From: MVYY01 sp012517575
GTDB taxonomy: Bacteria > Bacteroidota > Bacteroidia > Bacteroidales > Paludibacteraceae
DNA: 33,971 bases
NCBI GenBank assembly: GCA_031629035.1
Contig: JAVLUG010000002.1
Span: 1-33,971, forward strand
Direction: 5' to 3'
Below are positions 1-7,140 of the stretch, piece by piece. Under the pieces are notes generated by a model. It made no database searches. It was not told where the DNA came from and worked only from the letters and a program-made list of their open reading frames with translations. The position numbers and the translations under genes were made by a program. Each line of letters opens with the position of its first letter. Positions within the stretch are counted from its first letter, which is position 1.

Positions 1-757
1 TCCTTTTCGTATCTTCTTTTCTGCTCTTCATCCATCTTTCTTTCCAATTCCCGTATTTGCCCACCAGCTATCGTCTTGAGACGTTTCTTTGCTTTCTTCG
101 CTTTCTTGACACGCTTGGGATGAGTACTGTTGTACGTATCTCTTAGTAATTGTTTGCTTTCCCTCGTGTAACGACGACGTTGTTCTATCCCTTCTTTTTC
201 TGCTATCTTATTGCATTTGTCTATCACTTTCTTGCACAATTTGGCATCTGTTGGAAAAGTAGTATTGTTTTGCTGAACGGTCGTATCAGATAAAACTAAT
301 TTTGATTTTTTCTCTACTTCTTTCCCATGGATCTTTNCTTTGATTTCTTCTCTACTTCTTTCCCATGGATCTTTACACTGTAAGCAAAAATCTTTTCCAT
401 CCCTTCCTCTGCGATTCGATTACGAAAATGTACAAAATCACTCGGATCAAAGGGAAAGCGGTGCTCAAAAAATACACACCCGCAAAAATACTGAAAGTAA
501 ACATCCCGTACCCAATACTCCGGCAATCGCTCATCTCCCAAATTGTACAAATGCTTGAGCAACATGCAGCCTACCATCATCCGTATGGGAACGCTTGGTG
601 CTCCGTTGGCAGAATAATAAACGCCCAACTCCTTCTCAAAATAACTCCAATCTATTTTGTTCGCTAATAAAACCAATTCGTGGTTCATATCAATAAAGTC
701 TTCCAACATGGGACGAAATAAATCTCGTTGATCTTTTCTCGGTGATTTTCCTATCAT
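1..757 (-). CDS. IS5-family transposase, 3' end cut by window edge, reading frame broken at an N
   Basis: DDE transposase of the IS5 family. Residues ~52-115 form the N-terminal DUF772/InsH-type domain (RMMVGCMLLKHLYNLGDE, then a FDPSDFVHFRNRI block). Past the break the same protein continues with VLSDTTVQQNNTTFPTDAKL, whose Asp begins the DDE catalytic set, followed by a Lys/Arg-rich stretch up to the window edge. The frame is interrupted at position 337 (N), where ~37 bp are present twice with a 38-bp offset. If the two copies are merged the protein reads straight through (KIHGKEVEKKSK then LVLSD). I therefore think the element is intact in nature and the break is an assembly join. The start is ATG at 757. 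The C-terminal catalytic Asp and Glu lie outside the window. Confidence 0.85.
301..374. other. Direct ~37-bp duplication around an N (probable contig join)
   Basis: The segment ending at 336 and the segment ending at 374 share a near-identical 26-36 bp stretch (CTACTTCTTTCCCATGGATC is in both), with an unresolved base at 337 between them. The copies differ at two positions in the shared part. The 38-bp offset shifts the transposase frame. This is what results when two contig ends from a multicopy IS are abutted without merging their overlap. Confidence 0.7.
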
Positions 758-928
758 AATTTGCAGTATTTTATACTGTAAAGATACTCATTCCTGCAAA
801 TATAAACAAACTTTTTTATAACTATTTTATTGATATTTAGTCGAATAGAATAAATTTAAGGAACGACTAAGTAATATAGTTCATTGAGTTGCAGAAATGA
901 TATTTGAATGAGTAATCTGGGTTTAACT

Positions 929-1201
929 GGTTTTTATCGATAATATTTGAGCCGAAAAAGCAAAGCATTTACAAAAGCAGATGTTTTTCCCTGATGCAGG
1001 TGTTTTGAGAATGCCACTTCGATGGCGAACGAGATGGGAAAAGTATTTGAGGAATATCCCCACTGGCAGAAAAGCAACAAACACGGCATAAAAATCAGAC
1101 AAAAACTATACGAAGTGCTCATTCACTCAGGGAATACCGACAGTAAAAAAATTTCGGAAACTGCCCAACAAATCATGAAATTATTAAACGTAAAAAGTTA
1201 A
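929..1201 (+). pseudogene. Remnant of the 3' end of a probable type I restriction gene (hsdR)
   Basis: One frame runs to TAA 1199-1201 and reads like a conserved C-terminus: KAFTKADV, a TGA stop at 992-994, then ENATSMANEMGKVFEEYPHW and a helical tail ending MKLLNVKS. A second in-frame stop (TAA 941-943) lies upstream and nothing recognisable precedes it, so only the last ~70-85 codons of a decayed gene remain. I assign it to HsdR from the look of the C-terminal tail and because a YgjP-like gene starts one base later, a gene order known downstream of hsdR. The family assignment is inference. The upstream break is close to the IS5 copy, which may have deleted the rest. Confidence 0.5.
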
Positions 1202-1202
1202 T

Positions 1203-1475
1203 ATGACGACCCACGAAGAATTTAAGAACGAAGTGATGACTTTGGCCGAAGAAGTGGGCGTAAAGCCCCATGCCATTCATATCCGCTCGATGAAACGTAA
1301 ATGGGCAAGTTGCTCGAGCAAAGGGCGTTTGACTTTCGACGAAATATTGCTCGACGAACCGAAAGAAAAAAGAGACGAGGTTATTTTGCACGAACTGCTG
1401 CATCTGAAATATCCCAACCACGGGAAAATGTTCACCACCCTGTTGAAAACCTATGTCGAGAAAATGAATAGATGA
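1203..1475 (+). CDS. Short YgjP/DUF45-type M48-like metallopeptidase
   Basis: A 90-residue zinc metallopeptidase-like protein with HELLH at residues 63-67 and a further His at 73 (PNHGKMF), the usual third ligand of the YgjP/DUF45 family. It also has the family's RKWASCSSKGRLTFDEILL block (residues 32-50). It is shorter than stand-alone YgjP proteins (over 200 residues) but matches the short forms found at the end of type I restriction-modification operons. The ATG at 1203 follows the stop of the hsdR-like remnant by one base, so the two were co-translated before the upstream gene decayed. The reading frame is intact, but its promoter is probably gone. Confidence 0.8.
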   Translation: MTTHEEFKNEVMTLAEEVGVKPHAIHIRSMKRKWASCSSKGRLTFDEILLDEPKEKRDEVILHELLHLKYPNHGKMFTTLLKTYVEKMNR

Positions 1476-1586
1476 GAATCGACAAATGAACAGATTTCTT
1501 TATAGGAAATTTTTTTAGTTTCAACCGGAATTTTTCCTGCCTCGGGAACCCGAAAATTTTTTGAACAACGCACCTCGCTAAAATAA

Positions 1587-1611
1587 AAAACCCTGCGATA
1601 AACAGGGTTTT
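1587..1611 (+). terminator. Hairpin terminator after the YgjP-like gene
   Basis: A 9-bp perfect stem AAAACCCTG / CAGGGTTTT encloses a 7-nt loop, preceded by an A-run. It could work in both directions, ending the restriction remnant operon and shielding the RAYT gene from read-through. Confidence 0.65.
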
Positions 1612-1620
1612 ACGGCTTAT

Positions 1621-1633
1621 CGGCGATACGCCG
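1621..1633. repeat. REP-like mini-hairpin CGGCG-ATA-CGCCG
   Basis: A perfect 5-bp GC-rich stem with a 3-nt loop, in a GC-rich stretch (1612-1670) unlike its AT-rich surroundings. It lies about 140 bp beyond the 3' end of the RAYT transposase, so it may be one of its cognate REP hairpins. The link to the RAYT is inference. Confidence 0.4.
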
Positions 1634-1776
1634 TTTCCGGACGTTGTTGTCCCTCCGCCGCAGGCTATTGGCAACTCCTTATCCGCATCACCGACTATTC
1701 GAATACATGTCAAAATACATGCCAAATTTTTTTTGTTTTCGGCGATTTATAATTGGTGGTTTGCTTGTTAAAGCAA

Positions 1777-2304
1777 TCATATCAGCATTATATCTAATAA
1801 TCCTTTTTCTACGGCATAATCAACAGCACTGCTGTAAACATATTGCTCGGCGCGAAATACCAGTCCTTCTTCTACAGGATTATTATGTAAATAATCCAAC
1901 TTTTGACTTATGACGCTGTTACTCCACAATTCTATCGGATGATTGTCTGTCCCCCAAAAATGAATTCCTTCTTTTGTTAAAAATTTTTCCAACAACCATT
2001 CTTTTCTGCTTTCTTGTGGATTCTCTTTTATGGCTGTTATTATTTTCTTGCTTGTGAATTTTTTAAAATCACGCATTATATCTTGCAAAGCATAACCTTT
2101 TTTAGCTCTAATTATCAAATGAACGTGATTGGTCATTATACACCATGCAAATAATTCTAACCCTTTATTCTTTTGACAAAATGTTAGACTATCTACGATT
2201 ACGTCTTTATACTCGTTTCTTGTAAATATATCAATCCACTCCTTCACAGCAAAACTTACAAAATAAATTCCTTCAGGATTATAAAATTTATAGTTTCTGC
2301 TCAT
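1777..2304 (-). CDS. REP-associated tyrosine transposase (RAYT, Y1/IS200-like HUH nuclease)
   Basis: A 175-residue single-strand DNA transposase of the Y1_Tnp/RAYT family. The HUH motif is in CIMTNHVHLII (residues ~55-65), and the catalytic Tyr is in LDYLHNNPVEEGLV (~136-149), whose HNNP context is diagnostic of RAYTs rather than of classical IS200. RAYT proteins are single-copy domesticated-like relatives of IS200/IS605 that act on short palindromic REP sequences. Short hairpins lie on both sides (1621-1633 and 2389-2403). The start is ATG at 2304, and the length is normal for the family. Confidence 0.9.
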   Translation of the reverse strand: MSRNYKFYNPEGIYFVSFAVKEWIDIFTRNEYKDVIVDSLTFCQKNKGLELFAWCIMTNHVHLIIRAKKGYALQDIMRDFKKFTSKKIITAIKENPQESRKEWLLEKFLTKEGIHFWGTDNHPIELWSNSVISQKLDYLHNNPVEEGLVFRAEQYVYSSAVDYAVEKGLLDIMLI

Positions 2305-2562
2305 GTCTATGTGTTTCCTTGTTCCTTTTTATGCTCTCGTATTCATTTTTACATTTGCTCTTTATTTCTTGCTCTACAGACCAAACCACCGATTACAAAT
2401 CGGCGGGAGCGGGGGAAATTATCCATTTTATTTATTTGATTTTAAATTTTGAAAATTGTCAATTGCAATGGGTTTTAAAGTTATCCATTAGCTTGTCAAC
2501 TGAGCTTGTAAAGTCAGTCTTCTGGTGGTTCATGTCCGTTTCGTGGTCGTCTCATAGAGTTG
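2305..2562. other. Gene-free spacer with a REP-like hairpin (2389-2403)
   Basis: No credible gene. At 2389-2403 CCGATT and AATCGG form a 6-bp stem with a 3-nt loop, followed directly by a G-rich run (GGGAGCGGGGG), a layout typical of REP sequences that pair with RAYT transposases. The rest is AT-rich with no recognised content. If the attC-like site is real, this stretch would be the start of a neighbouring, now gene-less cassette. Confidence 0.45.
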
Positions 2563-2698
2563 CTCATAACGTTTTGCGGCTTGGCGTAGTGGCGGATTTT
2601 TAGCACAAAAGTTCAATCGAAGAACTACACTTGAACCTACCACAAAACTGTCATACGAAGCACTGCACCCGACATTACGCCAAACCGCTGTTACCGGC
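2563..2698 (-). repeat. attC-like recombination site (integron-type cassette end)
   Basis: A ~134-bp imperfect palindrome. The outer arms 2576-2595 and 2669-2688 pair at 17 of 20 positions plus one G-T. The outermost ends are 2563-2570 (minus strand GTTATGAG) and 2690-2698 (minus strand GCCGGTAAC). The centre carries a second small hairpin (GTTCAA 2611-2616 / TTGAAC 2631-2636). Read on the minus strand the order is R''-like (GCCGGTAAC), L'', variable centre, L', R'-like (GTTATGAG). The first element is exactly complementary to GTTACCGGC at the other end of the gene trio, as expected in integron cassettes. The core triplets are AAC/GTT, but the remaining core bases do not fit the classical GTTRRRY consensus. 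No integrase is in the window. Confidence 0.65.
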
Positions 2699-2733
2699 TG
2701 GTGTTCTTCTTTCTGGTTTTGTGTTGTTGTCAA

Positions 2734-3735
2734 TTAGTCGAAAAGGTTTTTTTGAACAGGAATTGTTGTTTTGACTGTCGGTTTCTTATTCATTATTTTT
2801 TCAACTGTCTCAATGTAGTTTTCCTTGGTTAGAATTAATATGTCTTTCTGCTCTTTGATAAGGTCTCTATTCAAGTCAAACATTGGATTGCTTTCGTCTA
2901 TGTTTTGGTCATACATTACTGCACGGGGTATATTATAGTCTTTAGCAAAACCCATAGCTAAACGTGCTCCGCTGTCAAGTTTTTGACCAAACATTTTCCA
3001 TCTTTCAGCTGAATTTTGAGCATAACTAGCTGCTAAAACTATTGTGTCGCAAAACAAAGCTTGTAATCGGTCTCGCTCCTTATAACGGCTACTTAATTCC
3101 ATTTGACTTTTAAAGTCATTCCCATATTCAGTTACAAGAAGTCCACCTTCTTCTACTATTTGAAATGCCAATCCTTTGTTTCTTGCAGGCAAAATGTTGT
3201 TAAGTGGACTTGGTAGGATTGCAACTGTTTTACCATTAGAATCCAAAGCCTGTTGGTGAGAAATGCTGTCGCAACCAAATGCTAAACCACTTACAATTGT
3301 CGCTCCATTTCTAACAAACTGAGCAACAATTTTTCTCTCTCTTTCTTCAATATCGCCTTCTGGGTTCAGTAGTCCTATGACGGAAATATTTTTGTTCTCT
3401 AAACTTAACAAATCAATATCTCCTTTATAGAATAAAAATATTGGCTTTTCGCTTTCCTTAACAATTCCTCTGGGCTGTGGGAAATTTTTGTCGCCTAATG
3501 CTACAAATCCATCACAACAATTTTCAAATTTTGCTACTAGTTTATTTTCAAAATCTCTTTTTAATCTTTCAAATTCTTCGACATCTGTTTGTTCTCCTTT
3601 AATTGTCTTGTTGAGTAGTGTCACGATAGTATCTACACTTTCGTTACCCTTCAAATTTTTAACAATCCAAGCATTACCAATTCCTTTGTAGGATTTAGCA
3701 GTAAGAATGTTTAATGAGTTCTCGGTATATTTCAT
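2734..3735 (-). CDS. DprA/Smf-like SLOG-domain protein (third gene of cassette trio)
   Basis: A 333-residue protein with a DprA-type Rossmann (SLOG) domain. It shows FLFYKGDIDLL (~100-110), NISVIG (~116-121), SGLAFGCDSISHQQAL (149-164), KTVAILPSPLNNILPARN (169-186) and GGLLVTEYG (~197-205). Housekeeping DprA normally reads GIDxxAH; here it is GCDSISH. The DprA RNR region is replaced by SRYKERDRLQAL (~216-227). The C-terminus ends in a short tail (QKNLFD) with no winged-helix DprA domain visible, so this is not the ordinary competence DprA. SLOG proteins bind nucleotides or nucleic acid. It lies 29 bp after the phosphoribosyltransferase gene and is probably co-transcribed with it. DprA-like plus phosphoribosyltransferase pairs have been reported among anti-phage candidates (DprA-PPRT, from memory). 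A role in defence here is inference. Confidence 0.8.
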   Translation of the reverse strand: MKYTENSLNILTAKSYKGIGNAWIVKNLKGNESVDTIVTLLNKTIKGEQTDVEEFERLKRDFENKLVAKFENCCDGFVALGDKNFPQPRGIVKESEKPIFLFYKGDIDLLSLENKNISVIGLLNPEGDIEERERKIVAQFVRNGATIVSGLAFGCDSISHQQALDSNGKTVAILPSPLNNILPARNKGLAFQIVEEGGLLVTEYGNDFKSQMELSSRYKERDRLQALFCDTIVLAASYAQNSAERWKMFGQKLDSGARLAMGFAKDYNIPRAVMYDQNIDESNPMFDLNRDLIKEQKDILILTKENYIETVEKIMNKKPTVKTTIPVQKNLFD

Positions 3736-3764
3736 TTTAAATTCATTTCAAAGTTATTATTCTT

Positions 3765-4433
3765 TTAAAATGGCAAATCATCATCATCGTCATTAATCAC
3801 TTGCGGACGAACAACTTGTTTGATTCCACCTTTGTATGTCTTTGCAACTGCGTAAAATATTACACTTTTTGCACCATTATCTAATAAGGCTTGGATTGCG
3901 TCTTCGTCAATATTTACTCCTTTGGTATAAATATCATCAATCAGTAGAATGTCTTTACCTCGAACGTCACTTGAAATTTTACACGTAGCTTTCGTAATTC
4001 CTACGTAAGGCATATCACCATCTCCACCATAACCACTTCTATTCATATGGGTCGTCCTAGTATTTATATTACGTATCATATAGCTTGTCCCATTTGTAAA
4101 ACCACTTAGTTTGTCAACAACACTTGAAACAACTCTTTTGAATAGTTTCTGATTGTCAGAGTAATAGCTTTCTGCTTTTGCTCTTGGTATTACACAAACA
4201 GTCAAGTTGGTATTGTGAAGACTTTTTATTTTGGGCAAATCTTCTTGAAGAACTTTTATAAGTTCATTTACTGCATTCTGTAGGGTTGAAACATTTGTAT
4301 TACCGAATTGATTCTTTAAATGATTAATAAAATCAGGGTTTCCTTCGGTTCCGTATGTCGTGTAGTCATACCGATAATAAGCTTGGGTAGGTTTATTTAA
4401 AAATTCGTTTTGGGTTATGATAAATTTTTCCAT
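3765..4433 (-). CDS. Phosphoribosyltransferase-like protein (second gene of cassette trio)
   Basis: A 222-residue type I phosphoribosyltransferase-fold protein. The PRPP-binding loop is clear at residues ~163-175 (LLIDDIYTKGVNI: hydrophobic strand, two acidic residues, then a TKG turn). It is followed by an AIQALLDNGAKSVIFYAVAKT strand-helix typical of ComF-like enzymes. An upstream VCVIPRAKAESYYS block (~79-92) fits the strand plus Arg/Lys loop near the active site. The C-terminus is a very acidic tail (INDDDDDLPF), similar to the single-strand-binding-protein type of C-terminal tip, which could recruit a partner. The gene starts 3 bp after the HAD stop. The substrate base is unknown. ComF (competence) and DprA are classical partners, so the trio looks like a repurposed competence-type pair plus a phosphatase. 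Confidence 0.8.
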   Translation of the reverse strand: MEKFIITQNEFLNKPTQAYYRYDYTTYGTEGNPDFINHLKNQFGNTNVSTLQNAVNELIKVLQEDLPKIKSLHNTNLTVCVIPRAKAESYYSDNQKLFKRVVSSVVDKLSGFTNGTSYMIRNINTRTTHMNRSGYGGDGDMPYVGITKATCKISSDVRGKDILLIDDIYTKGVNIDEDAIQALLDNGAKSVIFYAVAKTYKGGIKQVVRPQVINDDDDDLPF

Positions 4434-4436
4434 ACG

Positions 4437-5018
4437 TTATGCTATTATAGGGTTTATGATTTTTATACCTGCACTTTTTGCGTCTGCAATCTCTATTTCT
4501 TCATTTTCAAAAGCTATAACTATATTGGGCGGAACGCCCAATATAGAAAGTGCCTTTTCAAATTTGTTTACTTTTTTGTTCTTTTCGTCAAATGTTCTAT
4601 AGAAAACATTTGTAAACTTATCTTTAAGTCCAAAATGATTTAGGGTTTTTAATGCTCTGTCCTTGCGACAATTAGTAACCAAATATGTCTGGTTAGATTT
4701 TGAATATCTTAAAAGCAATTCTACATTTTCATCTATAAGTGTAGTTACATTTAGAAATTCATCGTATAAACTCTCTTTTACTTGAATCACTTTTTCAAGT
4801 TCAATGTCTGTCAAGTGAGGAAAGTTGGCTTTAAGCACACTTCGATTAAATCTGATTTCAGGATTGTAAACTAGTTTGGTGTCTGTCTGCAATACAGAAT
4901 CAACAGCTTTTTTGTAAGCTGAAAAATTTGCAAGATTGGTGTCAACTAAAGTGCCGTCCATATCGAAAAAGAGTATTTTGTCAGTCGTGATTATAATTCC
5001 TTCTTGGTTTTCTATCAT
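4437..5018 (-). CDS. HAD-superfamily hydrolase (first gene of cassette trio)
   Basis: A HAD phosphatase-like protein with motif I in ILFFDMDGTLVDT (nucleophile and acid/base Asp), motif II Thr in YLVTNCRKD, a Lys in NKFEKAL as candidate motif III, and a C-terminal motif IV region (IVIAFENEEIEIADAKSAGI) in which the usual paired Asp are replaced by Glu/Asn. I place the start at ATG 5018, which has GGAG about 10 bases upstream. An in-frame GTG at 5054 would add 12 residues and sits only 9 bp inside the cassette border, so it cannot be excluded. It is 193 or 205 residues, normal for small HAD phosphatases. Its likely substrate is a phosphorylated sugar or nucleotide. In this operon it may act on the product of the phosphoribosyltransferase (inference). 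Confidence 0.8.
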   Translation of the reverse strand: MIENQEGIIITTDKILFFDMDGTLVDTNLANFSAYKKAVDSVLQTDTKLVYNPEIRFNRSVLKANFPHLTDIELEKVIQVKESLYDEFLNVTTLIDENVELLLRYSKSNQTYLVTNCRKDRALKTLNHFGLKDKFTNVFYRTFDEKNKKVNKFEKALSILGVPPNIVIAFENEEIEIADAKSAGIKIINPIIA

Positions 5019-5062
5019 TTTAATTGTCTCCGTTATTTTGTTTGTGGCTGTCACCTACACTT

Positions 5063-5071
5063 GCCGGTAAC
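5063..5071 (-). repeat. Upstream border of the cassette (GTTACCGGC on minus strand)
   Basis: GCCGGTAAC on the plus strand is an exact 9-bp inverse of GTTACCGGC at 2690-2698. Two bases inside, a GTGT/ACAC match continues the symmetry. This is the expected cassette 5' junction. No second attC-like fold is visible on the outer side. Confidence 0.6.
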
Positions 5072-5933
5072 GTCTTATTTACGCAATAAATATACAACAT
5101 TTGTAAATACAAAATTTAAAACTTACATAAACCCCTTTCGAGCTTATGTTTGATATCGAATGATAAATTTCTCGATATCAATAGAATGAACTATGGTTCC
5201 TTTTTTAAGGCCATTTCATTACCTTGTTTCTTTCCATCAATTTTGGGTATACTTTACTATATCCCTGACAAATTTATACAATAATTTCAATTATTCAAAA
5301 CAAATTAAAAAAATCTTTATTATTCCATAAAAAAGTAATCCGGAAATCAGTAAATCATAGATAACTATCTGGTTTACTCACATTATTTAAAGGTATTCGT
5401 AATTGCTTTTGAAAACTCGGATTCAGCTGTTTGGACTTATAATGATTATGATTTCGGTCGTTCTGTTCTGTCTTTATCCTCAACAAGGACGAAAACGCAA
5501 ATCCATCCCAAGCGGCATTCTTTTTCCCATTTAAGGAAATATTTCCTATTTTGCCGAAAACTTTATTGGGAAGAACAAATCTTCACAAAAAACAAACCTT
5601 TGTAAGTATATGGATATTTTATTTTTTGTACCAAAGAGGTTCCTATTCGGAAAGACACATCAAAAATTTCTGTTGACAAGCTGACGAATAAAAATTGGCG
5701 AGCATCTGCGGAAATGAATAACCAGCGTGGGCGGGTAAAAAATTAATAACCTTTCATCTACAACCGACAAATAAAAACTCTTTCATGAACGCTTTCAAAC
5801 GTTTCTCTGGAAAAACCAAATAAACAAATGGGAGGAAAACAACCGGTTGCTTGTTTCCATTTTTACATAACCGAAACGCTATGCCGAAAAAGGTGAAATT
5901 TTCATGAATTGAATATTATACATGTTTTTCTTT
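5072..5933. other. 862-bp region without a recognisable gene
   Basis: AT-rich, with stops in all frames at short intervals. A ~60-codon open stretch (about 5411-5602, AFENSDSAVWTYNDYDFGR and on) lacks a good start and resembles nothing I know. It may be a remnant. A CAACCGGTTG palindrome at 5840-5849 inside a longer imperfect hairpin (5831-5858) could terminate the metF-DUF4834 transcript, although it has no T-run on that strand. No promoter, RNA gene or att site was identified apart from the cassette border at its left end. Confidence 0.5.
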
Positions 5934-6170
5934 CTACTTTTCCTCTTCATTAATCTCTTCAAAATCAACGTACTCTCCGTCGGTTTTGTCGAAATTTTTT
6001 TTCTTCTTTTTTGATGAATGGGTAAAAATGGAGTTGTCTCCCTTTGGATGGTTGCTTTTTTTACTTTTTCTCCCAAAACTTAAAAATGAACGAATGAATC
6101 CCAATACAAAAAGCAACAAGAGGACACCAATGAAGACAATGAGAATCAGTATTGAAAAAATCAGATGCAT
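5934..6170 (-). CDS. DUF4834 family small membrane protein
   Basis: 78 residues. One strongly hydrophobic N-terminal helix (residues ~3-27) is followed by a basic stretch and a C-terminal acidic motif GEYVDFEEI (~65-73). The hydrophobic helix, the Lys-rich linker and this GEYVDFEEI ending are the hallmark of DUF4834, a Bacteroidetes family of unknown function. It starts 19 bp after metF stops and is probably transcribed with it. No enzymatic motif is present. Confidence 0.8.
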   Translation of the reverse strand: MHLIFSILILIVFIGVLLLLFVLGFIRSFLSFGRKSKKSNHPKGDNSIFTHSSKKKKKNFDKTDGEYVDFEEINEEEK

Positions 6171-6189
6171 AAGTTGAATTTGAATGATT

Positions 6190-7140
6190 TTAAAAAACAG
6201 CTTTTGCTACCCGTTTCACACTTTGGGCTGCCATTAAGCTGTAAAAATGAATACTCGGCACGCCATGAGCTTTCAAATCGGCTGCCTGTTTGGTGCACCA
6301 TTCCACGCCAACTTCCGTAGCTTCCGCATCGGTTCTGCACTTGCGAAGTTCAGCAGCAAATTCTTCAGGGATTTCGGTATGGAAAATCTTTGGCAACACA
6401 GTGAGTTGATTCATTAAAGTTATCGGTTTGATACCCGGAATAATGGGTACGGTGATGCCCATCTTCCTGCATTTTTCCACAAAATCGTAATACTTGCGGT
6501 TGTCGAAAAACATTTGGGTAACCAGGTATTCAGCTCCACCATCCACTTTCATTTTGGTATAATACAAGTCCGATTCGGTATTGGGCGATTCCTCATGCCT
6601 TTCGGGATAGGCTGCCATTCCGTATGAAAAAGGTTCTGCCGGCGGTGTTTTCATTTTACTGCCATCAAGAAAAATGCCTTTGTTGAAGTTGTTGACTTGT
6701 TGCTGAAGGTCGGTGGCATGCAAATGTCCCGTTGAAACAAATTCCTTTTCATGCTTGGCTTTATCGCCTCTGAGCAATAGCAGGTCGGTGATTCCCAAAA
6801 ATTGCAGATCGATAAGTTCATATTCAATTTCTTCCTTTGTAAATCCACTGCAAATCACATGCGGAACAACTGGAATTTTGTATTTGCTTTTTATGGCGGC
6901 AGCAATGGCTACCGTTCCGGGTCGTCGACGAACATCAATTTGCTCGAAAAGTCCCTGTTCGTTTTGTTTAAGAACAACTTCGCTCCGATGGGTTGTAATA
7001 TTGATATATTTTGGATCGAATTCTCGCAACAAATCGATGGTTTTAAATACAGAAGCTATTCCATCGCCTTTCAGCGGTGGTAAAAGTTCGAAAGAAAAAG
7101 CCGTGGATGGCGAACTTGTAATTTTGTCAACAATACTCAT
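6190..7140 (-). CDS. metF: Methylenetetrahydrofolate reductase
   Basis: A 316-residue FAD enzyme that reduces 5,10-methylene-THF to 5-methyl-THF, the methyl donor for methionine synthesis. The N-terminus FSFELLPPLKGDG (~17-29) carries the conserved Glu of MTHFR (normally FEFFPP), followed by YINITTHRSE, a PHVICSGFTKEEI block, and LLLLRGDKAKHE (folate/FAD site). GAEYLVTQMFFDN and IPIIPGIKPITLMNQL are typical TIM-barrel strands. Length is normal. A TAAATTTG box (minus strand, 7200-7193) lies about 55 bp upstream and could be its -7 element. metK lies nearby in the opposite direction, so methyl-cycle genes are clustered. Confidence 0.93.
   Translation of the reverse strand: MSIVDKITSSPSTAFSFELLPPLKGDGIASVFKTIDLLREFDPKYINITTHRSEVVLKQNEQGLFEQIDVRRRPGTVAIAAAIKSKYKIPVVPHVICSGFTKEEIEYELIDLQFLGITDLLLLRGDKAKHEKEFVSTGHLHATDLQQQVNNFNKGIFLDGSKMKTPPAEPFSYGMAAYPERHEESPNTESDLYYTKMKVDGGAEYLVTQMFFDNRKYYDFVEKCRKMGITVPIIPGIKPITLMNQLTVLPKIFHTEIPEEFAAELRKCRTDAEATEVGVEWCTKQAADLKAHGVPSIHFYSLMAAQSVKRVAKAVF

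Larger units (their letters stand above)
2570..5070 (-). mobile_element. Candidate three-gene cassette carrying HAD-PRTase-DprA
   Basis: On the minus strand the unit starts at the TTACCGGC of the GTTACCGGC site (5071-5063), reads through three co-oriented genes, and closes with the attC-like site that begins GCCGGTAAC and ends at a new G/TT junction (2570/2569). This matches the boundary logic of integron cassettes: the 5' half-site pairs with the R'' box of its own attC. Unusual points are the three genes (most cassettes hold one) and the lack of a complete attC-like site upstream of 5071. The sequence there simply becomes AT-rich. It may be a solitary cassette inserted at a secondary site. 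Confidence 0.55.

Noticed and set aside
340..667. Plus-strand open frames opposite the IS5 transposase
   Set aside because: They are antisense shadows of a clear transposase reading frame.
2530..2733. 67-codon minus-strand open frame between the RAYT region and the DprA-like gene
   Set aside because: It runs through the attC-like palindrome. Its composition follows the repeat and not a protein family.
2734..3735. Housekeeping DprA of natural competence
   Set aside because: Its motifs are altered, the winged-helix end is missing, and it lies in a cassette with a PRTase and a HAD gene, so it is a specialised paralogue.
5411..5602. Possible small gene in the 5.1-5.9 kb gap
   Set aside because: It has no convincing start codon or ribosome site and no recognisable motif. 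It could be a remnant but is not supported as a gene.
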